Positions 56,935-64,000 of a stretch of DNA of 64,000 nucleotides are shown here, one piece after another; position 1 is the first letter of the stretch; the number at the start of each line of letters is the position of its first letter. The stretch comes from Lepidostoma basale. Its lineage: Eukaryota > Arthropoda > Insecta > Trichoptera > Lepidostomatidae. The stretch is from contig JAHDVF020001223.1 in NCBI GenBank assembly GCA_022606425.2, positions 62,001-126,000 of the forward strand, given 5' to 3'. The notes under the pieces were generated by a model, which saw only the letters and a list, made by a program, of their open reading frames with translations, made no database searches and was not told the DNA's origin. A program made the position numbers and the translations under genes.

Positions 56935-57345
56935 CAAGTGCCCTGTCGGGTCCCCCCAACGTTGGCAATCACCTCAGCGAACCTGTCTCTCTCCTGCACC
57001 GCTCGGAACAGCTCCTACACGCTTCGGATGCCGGTCCACTCCCTCGCGTTTCGCAGCCAGGCCTCGGCGTCCCTCAATTTTCCCCTCCAACATCAGTTGG
57101 AGAAGGTGGTACTTTTCCCCACGCAGTATATGACCCAGATGTGAAATCTTCCGAACTGCTTGTATACAACTTTCAAACCATTCTTCCCCGATCCATTTGT
57201 TCCATATGTCCAAACCATGTTTACAACCCATCTCAATTTTATTGAGGATGCATTCGTTTACATTCTAACATACATTATTCTTAGTTTACAGCAATTATCC
57301 TTCTTTGGCCAGCTCACTTTACTTCCATATATTATAGCAGAATAC
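56935..57345 (-). pseudogene. LINE-3-related fragment joined to a LINE-1-related piece
   Basis: The reverse strand of 56935-57165 encodes ISHLGHILRGEKYHLLQLML and ends at the gttggggggacccgacaggg 3' end. The 57170-57345 part reads like the RWFGHM region of LINE-1. Confidence 0.7.
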
Positions 57346-57849
57346 AAGAATATCATTATTTGGACAAATTACCCACACTATAAATAAAATAACATTAATA
57401 TTATTATTTTTTAAGTGTATGGTTGTATGCCAAGCCAACAAAAACATTGGATATTAGTTATTAGTGTAAGAAAATTATGGATAGTGCGGTTGTGAACTCT
57501 TTGGGATCTAAATTCAGTTATACTTGTGTTTTTTTTTCAGTTTTGATTGACGTTTATAACAAAGGAATGGTAAGGTATTGAAATATGGTAACCCTGTGTG
57601 TATGAAAAATAGCATAAGTGGCTAGTCATTAGAAGTTTTATTATACTAGTAAAATATTTGTAAAAATGTATGTATGAATTTTGGATTAATTATGATTACA
57701 TGACTTTAATTATATATGGTTGGAAAATTTAAATTATAAGAGATGTTTTCAGTAATTAACATTACATTACTATATATGTAATTTGTTTAATTAAAACTAT
57801 GGTTAAATAAATATTTAAAACTTATAAATATGATATAATAAAACACTTG

Positions 57850-58620
57850 GTATTTAATCACGGTATGGTTATTACAATTGATGAAAACTATTTTCACTTG
57901 GACCCAAGATTCATTAGGGCAATATATAATAATAACTGGTTAGCTAGAATGGCAGTGCACAATGGTGTTCTTCTACCGACCCTTATGTATGGAAGCGAAG
58001 CATGGAACTGGCAAAAGAAGAATGAAAGTAGAATAAATGCAGTAGAAATGAGATCTCTTAGACGAATGTGTGGATACTCTGTGTATGATAGAGTGTCGAA
58101 TGAAAATATAAGAAGTGAATGCGGTGCAAATGACATGAAAAAAATAATGAAAGGATCATTAATCGGGTGGTGGTCTAGGGGTTAGAACGCTTGGCTGCTG
58201 ATCCAGGGGACTTGGGTTGGAGCCTGGACACGACCAGATTCCTTCTTCATAATAATGAGCTATTTTCTGCTCATATTGAAGATTGTAAAATAAATTCTAA
58301 AATCATTGATTGAAATCTTTGGTATTAGTATTTTTTTTTTTTTTAATTAAAAAATTAAAGATGGTTTGGACATATGAAGAAAGAATGGTAAAAAAATTAT
58401 ATGTTAATGGTGTAAATGGAATCAGAAATAGAGGAAGACCAAAGAAAACGTGGCACGATCAAATAAATCAAATATTAAATGTCGGCCATGTGAGGAGTCA
58501 GAGAAATCGACGCGCGTGCATGACACGATATATGAATGTTGAGGAAGGGAGAGAAATATGCCAGGAAAGAAAAGTGTGGCAGTCCATTCTTTCGCGTGAT
58601 GGTTAGTTAGTTAGTTAGTT
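57850..58620 (+). pseudogene. LINE-1 family, longest copy, split by SINE-B
   Basis: The left half (57850-58161) is open for about 105 codons: PTLMYGSEAWNWQKKNESRI, then MRSLRRMCGYSVYDRVSNEN. The right half (58341-58620) reads EERMVKKLYVNGVNGIRNRG, KKTWHDQINQILNVGHVRSQ and NVEEGREICQERKVWQSILS, and ends in gtgatggttagttagttagt. No catalytic RT core is present. Confidence 0.85.
58162..58340 (+). repeat. SINE-B, second tRNA-derived SINE family
   Basis: A tRNA-like head, GGTGGTCTAGGGGTTAGAAC, and a B-box-like GGGTTGGAGCCT are followed by an AT-rich body with ATTGA words and a T/A-rich end. It interrupts a LINE-1 fragment whose two halves continue on either side, with ATTAA at both edges as a likely target duplication. 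Confidence 0.75.
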
Positions 58621-58621
58621 A

Positions 58622-58668
58622 TATTGCCCTCATGAAGCTCGGGTCCAAGAAAAACCAGTTGGCATCAA
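58622..58668 (+). ncRNA. Hammerhead-like motif, family J (copy 2)
   Basis: UGCC, CUCAUGA, extra A, a weak helix II, AAAA, CCAG, UU and GGCA. Helix I pairs UGCC with GGCA over 4 bp. G5 and G12 of the core are changed. The downstream tail resembles that of copy 1 (tacaaagtgttttattattt here). Confidence 0.4.
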
Positions 58669-58964
58669 TTATAAGAACCATACTGTGGTTAAATACAAAG
58701 TGTTTTATTATTTTATATCTACAAGTTTTAAATGTGTAAACACAAAGTGAGTGCTTCATTTGAAAATTTAAAGAAATATTTTATTAATATCAATTAAGTT
58801 ATTAAATTATGCTTTGATTTCACACAACATTTTATTACAACCAACTGAAACACACATGTATGAAATATTTGAGGAAAAATAATGTTCAGTTTTGGAATGA
58901 ATAAACCCTATTCGGAAAATACTTACCATTCATAATCATTTCTGTAATATTGCGAGTATATTAA

Positions 58965-59122
58965 CCCATTGCATCTCAATCCCATTGCCACATCTGTCCT
59001 CATCCATGACCATCAGCCAATACCTACGACCACTCTCGCCCCATTCGGTTCCGTGGCAATAACCACTGTCTCCTGGTCCTTACCCTCACCTCTACCCAAG
59101 GCCACCCCTGACCCCTTCACAC
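58965..59122. repeat. Repeat P (copy 3), split by a hAT MITE
   Basis: Continues at 59641-59770 (accttaacacccaataaaga there). The two halves are separated by the hAT MITE 59123-59632 with its target duplication. Confidence 0.6.
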
Positions 59123-59632
59123 TAGGGATGCGTGATCCGCTCACGAGTTAACTCAAAGAGTCGACTCACTTAGCTGAGCGAGTGAGCGATGACTCACAAA
59201 AAAAGAGCGGCAGCTCAATGATCCGCTGGCCAAATATGAATTATTGCGAAAGAGTCGACTCTTTTGTGAGCTGAATATACTGTTCAGCAAAGTGAGCCGA
59301 CTCTTTTTCATAACTCACGGCTCATCATTTTGAATCGTTGTTTGTCATAAAAACGAATTCCAAAATGAGCTAAAACAAAAGGTCGCCGCCAATTTCTCTG
59401 CCCACTAACCGCAAGCTGTAAAATTGGGTGATCGAAATCGTTGGCGACCGTTGATCGACGGTGTTGTTGTTTTTTTTTTAAGCTCGGCAGTGACTTCCGA
59501 TTAGTAATTCGTTTTTCTGAAAAACAATGACTCAAAATTATGAGCTCTGAGTTATGAAAAAGAGTCGGCTCACTTTGCTGAATGGAACCGTTCAGCTCAG
59601 ATCCCTGAGGTGATTCATTTTGCCCACCCCTA
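59123..59632. mobile_element. hAT-type MITE with palindromic interior
   Basis: The ends TAGGGATGCGTGATCC and GGGCAAAA-type (TTTTGCCCACCCCTA on the plus strand) are short hAT-like inverted repeats. The 8-bp target duplication is CTTCACAC (59115-59122) and CTTCAAAC (59633-59640). The interior repeats the word GAGTCGACTC and its relatives (AGAGTCGGCTCACTTTGCTG) in both orientations, so the element can fold on itself. It splits a copy of the GC-rich repeat P (58965-59122 and 59641-59770). No coding capacity. Confidence 0.75.
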
Positions 59633-60191
59633 CTTCAAACTCCTACCTACCCAGGTCAGTCAAACTCAAGCCTTCACATCCTTCAAGAAACCGTTCTCTC
59701 ACAAAATCACCATCTAACAATATCCAACCTTAACACCCAATAAAGATATTTCCAACTGATAGCCTCCGGGCCGGTAAGATCCAAGAAGAAAAAGACTGTT
59801 TTTAAATACTTTATATTTAAAAAATACATTATATACATTCAAAATTTGTTAAATATGAGAGTCCTAAAATAATTTATATAGCATGTAGTTTCATTACACA
59901 TTCAATTATAATATGAGATATGTTAAAAATAATTTACCTAACGTGGAATGGCAACTTTTTATACATAATTTTAAATACATCCAATAATATATATTATCTA
60001 AATAAAATAATACAAAAATTTAAATAAAATATGACTACGCACTCTATTCTTTTTTATAGAGTTTACACTCTTAAGTCCGTGATGTAATGATGAATATGTA
60101 CAGGGAAGGGAATGATATATCACAATTTGATTACCGTATTTTTGGTTGCGAAAAAATGCCAAAAAAGTAACAAAAAAATTTAACTAAATAG

Positions 60192-63100
60192 TTAACCAAG
60201 TAGATCCATAATATCATTATTAGGATTTGTCGAGAAATTATTACTTGGAAGCAAGGGCTGTTGTATTGGTGACTTATTAAAACCGGTTGGAGACGTCATG
60301 AGATTGTTAAGCGAATTCCAACTTGTATTCGATCCCGTCTGATTGAGCAGCGGTTGTTTGGTTTGAGAATCGTTGAAGCTTAAAAGACTCGGGTTTGCTA
60401 GTGCCGCGGTAGATTTGGACTGCCATTGCGTGTTGGAGTTTGAGGACCACTCTTTGAGGGAAGTCATGCTCTGGACAGGACTGGCGACGTGGCTGCCGGG
60501 GGAGGCCATCATGGTGTAGGAGCTGGCCTTCTGCGGGGTGATCATCTGGTTGATGTTGGATTGCATGAGGCTCTCGGTGAGGTCCTTGGGCCGTGGGGGC
60601 GCGACTACTTGAGTGGGCCGCGGGTGCAGGGGGGCCCCGCTCTGCTGTTGGTTGTACCTCTGCATCGTTTCCTGCTGCTGTGCCAATCTACAAAAAAAAC
60701 AAGAACAATTAATTCCAAATTCAAATGTCTTTATTTATTCAAATAGACATTACAAATATTAAAACATTTAAGTGGCCGATTTGGAAGAATGCATCGACCC
60801 ATTGACACATAAACAAGTTAAATAATTTCGAGTATTTTCCTTTTGAACATTATTTTATCAATATGAAAAATTTCAATCTCCAAAGCGATCGTGTTCACCA
60901 GTTTGGTTGCTATCCCTACCTACATCACCAGAGGCAGATTGGTTCTGTAAGTTGGGAGATAAAACAGTCTGTGTTGACGCTGTAGAAGATAAACATCCGG
61001 AACATAAAGATGGTAGAGTTCTCAAAGAATCCCCTGATAAGTCTGATGAAATGGGTAGGTGTGAACCCATCCCTCCTTATCTGTAGACTATTGGTCCCCA
61101 GCATACCCAAAAGGAATGTGGTGGGATATAATTTATATTCTCACTTTTTAAAATTGGATTCTACTATAATTCATACTCTCAATTCATGGATTTTCATTAA
61201 CTCCCATTGTGCGGCCAACTTCATTTACAATTTAAAAAAATATCTCGAATTATGCTTGGCCATACAAAACAGTCATCTTAGAACTAGAAAGGATCCAAAA
61301 ACGATTTTTGAGAAATTGAAATTACTATCCTTTTTATACACCTCACTATTTCTCGCAGGAATGTTGGATTTCAACACTCTTGAAACTCGTCAAATGATCT
61401 TTCTAGGTAAGCTTTTTTTCAAACTATTATCCAGAGGTATTTACAATCCTGGAATACTGAGAAAACTAAATCTATACGTTCCCCAAAGCTATAGCAGAGC
61501 AAGGGGGCATACCTTATTTTATGCCCCAAATTGTCGCACAGTGGCCCTTCCAAGTTCTCCTGAACTTTTTTATTAATTAAACTTTTTTTGTATTACCGAA
61601 TTTGGGAATTGAATGCGGAGCAATAAATATATATATATGACACTTGAGGGCACTACTTGCAAAGTCAGTAACCTCTACAAATTTTAATTTTGAGAAAAAT
61701 GAAGAAATGTGTTATTTTTGTTCTGGATATCAGATATAATATGTTTATGGCTTGTACGTGTTTAATTAATGGAGAAAATGAGGATCACCAAAAAAAGTAT
61801 ATTAAAAACAAGAGTAAAACTGAGATATATTGAATTATAGTTTGGATTTTGCTGACTTTGATAAATACATTTGAAGGTTACCGGGTTTGCAACACATAAC
61901 TTTGGAATTTACCTACTTTGATTATAACATCAGAGAAAATAATGTTACTGGCAATCTCGGAAAATTCTGACGAACATTTATTTATTATTGAAAATGTTTT
62001 TTTTATTAACAGAGTTTTTATTATTTAAAAAAAGTATTTTAACACACCAATAATTGTTTGAATCGGGGACTGCTATTGGTCGAGACAAAATCAAGATGGC
62101 GGCAAGTGGATGTTACTAATTTTGCAAGATACATCAAATTTCAAGTCTTATTTTACTTGAAATTAAGCTAGTTATGATCCTAACATTTGCACACAATATA
62201 CAAAAATACTTTATTAATCTACCATTCAAAGTTGGAAATTTTTTTTTAAGGAGGTTACTGGCTTTGCAAGTAGTGCCCTCACTTAATACTTACTATAATA
62301 ATTTAATAAAACAGTTTTATTCATGAAAAATCTGTATTTTAAGTCCCATTAAGGTATTTAAAAAAAGAATTAAAAACCTTTGTTTGTCCTGAATAGATAG
62401 GGACTGCACCCCATTGGTGGAGCTGGAGAACATGTCAGTTTTTTCTGAGCCCTGCATGGTCTGTGTAGCGTTCACAGACTCCAGAGCCATTCCGGAAAAG
62501 ATGTCCCCAACCTGTGGTGGCGCCGACACAAGAGGTCCCACTGCGGCAGCTAAGTTAGCTTCAAAAGCCCTGAAAACAGGTATTTTTATTTTAAGTATTT
62601 TCTAGGTCATACCAGTCTATCCTTGACCAGCTGGGCATCAGGGCAATACTCTCAGGTGTGTGCTCTAAGATAGTGTTAAAATATTTTGGTCACATAGCCC
62701 GGAGAGAACAAAACAATCTTGTAAAGTTCACAAAGATGGCCACTGAACCGCTGGTCCGATCAAATCAAGGTACCAACTGGTCTCCAATACCCAAAGTCTG
62801 AAGACTGACTGGTGACAGAACGGATAGCGAACCATGGTGGATAGTTTAAGGGATGACACGACCCTCAGTCTTGAGAAATACTACTAAAAAGAGAGATTTC
62901 CTAGGTCTAATGTAAATTAATGCATAAGAAAAAATATTTCCTAAGTAATAAAATGATAGATAAACTACTAAAAATATGCCTTAATCCCTGGTCAAATAGA
63001 ATGCGAACAATATCATTTTTTTCGCAGTTCAATATCAAATTTACATTCCACGACAGCTGAGAGTGAACTAGAGATTCACACAATACAATTGATTTGCAGA

Positions 63101-63792
63101 TCGATATGAACGAAATTTCGCTGTTCATTGTGAAAGTTTGTGTTCTATTTATGTAATCATATTTTTCATTTTTTTTAAATGGCACACAAGAAGCACACAA
63201 ATTATTATCAGCCTCATCCAGAAGTGCATTGAGGGGCCGTATTGCTCTGGAGATGGGCGACTCTTGTCTTCTTCTTGTCCTGTCACACTTCCGTGGTGCA
63301 TAGGGCCTCAAGGAACCTTCTCCACTCGACACTATCGCACACCTGATGCCTAACATCATCCTAAGTGAGGCCTGCTGCTTTAACCTCGTCCTGCAGGGTT
63401 CTTCGCTGCCAATCTAGTGTGCCATGAAATATGCAAGCTGGGTTCCATCTCAGGGTGTGACCGATTCACAGCCATTTGCATCTAGCGACTTTTTCTCTGA
63501 TTGGCATTTCCTGTACACCCATTAAAATAATGAAATATGGTCTTAATGTAATATTTTTGCTATTCATCTTACTTGGATTCATTTTGGATAGAATTAAGTT
63601 GTTCCAGCTTAGTCCTGTGCTCCGTCTCCACTTTGTTGACCATCTCCTTGACGAGGGCTATCAGGGCATTGAACTGATTGAGGGTGAGCCCATTCTCGAT
63701 GCAGAGCGGCATCAAGAAAGGCAAGACCTTCGTAGCCATCACTTCCTTGGTGATCCCCAGCTTTTTATGAGTCATTGCCAACTTGTAAACAC
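60192..63792 (-). CDS. SCYL2: SCYL2, SCY1-like pseudokinase 2 (C-terminal exons, partial)
   Basis: On the minus strand three exons splice in frame: 63792-63573, 62569-62378 and 60687-60192, about 301 codons ending at TAA 60194-60192. The first encodes GVYKLAMTHKKLGITKEVMA and then a Leu-rich helical stretch ending in KLEQLNSIQNES. This matches the end of the HEAT-like region of SCYL2 (CVAK104), as recalled from the family. The second begins AFEANLAAAVGPL and ends SIQDKQ. The third is a Gln/Ser/Asn-rich disordered tail ending NNDIMDLLG. SCYL2 is a catalytically weak kinase-like protein tied to clathrin-coated vesicles and TGN-endosome traffic. The long Ser/Asn tail with acidic-Leu ends fits clathrin or adaptor binding. 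The kinase domain and start codon lie beyond position 64000. Introns hold a GAGGG-type MITE, a LINE remnant and other repeats. Confidence 0.9.
61010..61576 (+). pseudogene. Non-LTR retrotransposon RT C-terminal remnant
   Basis: An open frame of 188 codons lies antisense within a SCYL2 intron. The second half reads like the C-terminal tail of jockey-type reverse transcriptases: FNTLETRQMIFLGKLFFKLL, then YNPGILRKLNLYVPQ, then an Arg-rich segment shortly before the stop. The first half still resembles the thumb region (for example SHCAANFIYNLKKYLELC) but lacks an intact polymerase core. The frame may simply be fortuitously open in a decayed element. It is not a host gene in my reading. The downstream AT-rich tail with a TA run (61627-61638) fits a LINE 3' end. 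Confidence 0.6.
61646..62280. mobile_element. MITE with GAGGG ends and 4-bp target duplication (copy 2)
   Basis: A 635-bp relative of 41537-41941. The ends GAGGGCACTACTTGCAAAGT and CTTTGCAAGTAGTGCCCTC are near-perfect inverted repeats flanked by ACTT (61642-61645 and 62281-62284). The subterminal words GTTACCGGGTTTGCAA and TTTGCAAG recur inside. It lies in a SCYL2 intron. Non-coding. Confidence 0.8.
62620..62885 (+). pseudogene. Non-LTR RT C-terminal fragment, intronic
   Basis: KIVLKYFGHIARREQNNLVK on the plus strand is the FGHIARRE motif region of insect non-LTR elements. The rest is degraded. It lies antisense in a SCYL2 intron. Confidence 0.65.
63265..63505 (-). pseudogene. LINE-5 family 3' fragment, intronic
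   Basis: cttcttgtcctgtcacactt, then ggggcctca-type sequence shared with the other LINE-5 copies. It lies in a SCYL2 intron, in the same orientation as that gene. Confidence 0.75.
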
Positions 63793-64000
63793 CTGGAACC
63801 GCAATGTATTCGTATAAGCATATAAACTTCAATAATAAAAACACAAAACTCTTGCTGAAGATACGAACGTGGGTTACTAACACAGCTGTATGATAATTAA
63901 CCCTTAACGGAAGTAAGTCACCTCTGACATGACAACAGAACTTTGTCCCTGCGGCACATACGAGGTGACATGATGAATAATTTTGAATTACCAATGGAGC

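Noticed and set aside
1..64000. Search for a Penelope reverse transcriptase or GIY-YIG endonuclease frame to drive the ribozyme repeats
   Set aside because: No such frame is visible; the only reverse-transcriptase remnants are non-LTR C-terminal tails.

Overview
The window is a repeat-dominated, AT-rich stretch of an animal nuclear genome, almost certainly an insect. The host genes have several exons with GT/AG splice sites. The background is full of decayed insect-type non-LTR retrotransposon tails, tRNA-derived SINEs, and mariner, Tigger/pogo and hAT DNA transposons. I cannot name the species.

Only three host genes are supported. (1) Plus strand, 32444-37496: the last four exons of a protein I do not recognise, about 362 codons, ending in a clear stop. 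(2) Plus strand, 51399-56440: a complete three-exon gene for a 566-residue monocarboxylate-transporter-like (SLC16-type) membrane protein with the N-terminal DGGYGW signature. (3) Minus strand, 60192-63792: the last three exons of SCYL2 (SCY1-like pseudokinase 2); its 5' part lies beyond the right edge. No functional link between the three is visible. Their introns are full of transposon debris.

The rest is mobile DNA. At least eight non-LTR retrotransposon families are present as 3' fragments, in both orientations. Two tRNA-derived SINE families occur, both found nested inside LINE fragments. DNA transposons with recognisable ends include a pogo-like MITE (6049-6383), a hAT element with an 8-bp target duplication (15808-17525), a hAT MITE (59123-59632), a Tigger remnant (45556-47032), a Mos1-like remnant (29968-30477), a truncated mariner (53212-53991), and two members of a MITE family with GAGGG ends and 4-bp target duplications (41537-41941 and 61646-62280).

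The most striking layer is hidden in the short palindromic repeats. About eleven different repeat families, in some thirty places, carry a hammerhead-ribozyme-like motif: CUGANGA, a hairpin, GAAA, a tiny palindromic helix III (CAUG, CCGG or CGUG), then UH and a helix I strand. Several copies have the full catalytic core and paired helices (3038-3078, 19268-19310, 21326-21365, 21434-21473, 21494-21531, 4424-4462, 9941-9983). The helices differ in sequence between families while pairing is kept. Copies are often arranged head to head, as expected of Penelope-like-element pseudo-LTRs or related ribozyme retroelements, although no Penelope-type reverse transcriptase is seen here.

The region from 37.5 to 44.6 kb is a gene desert with a few repeat remnants.
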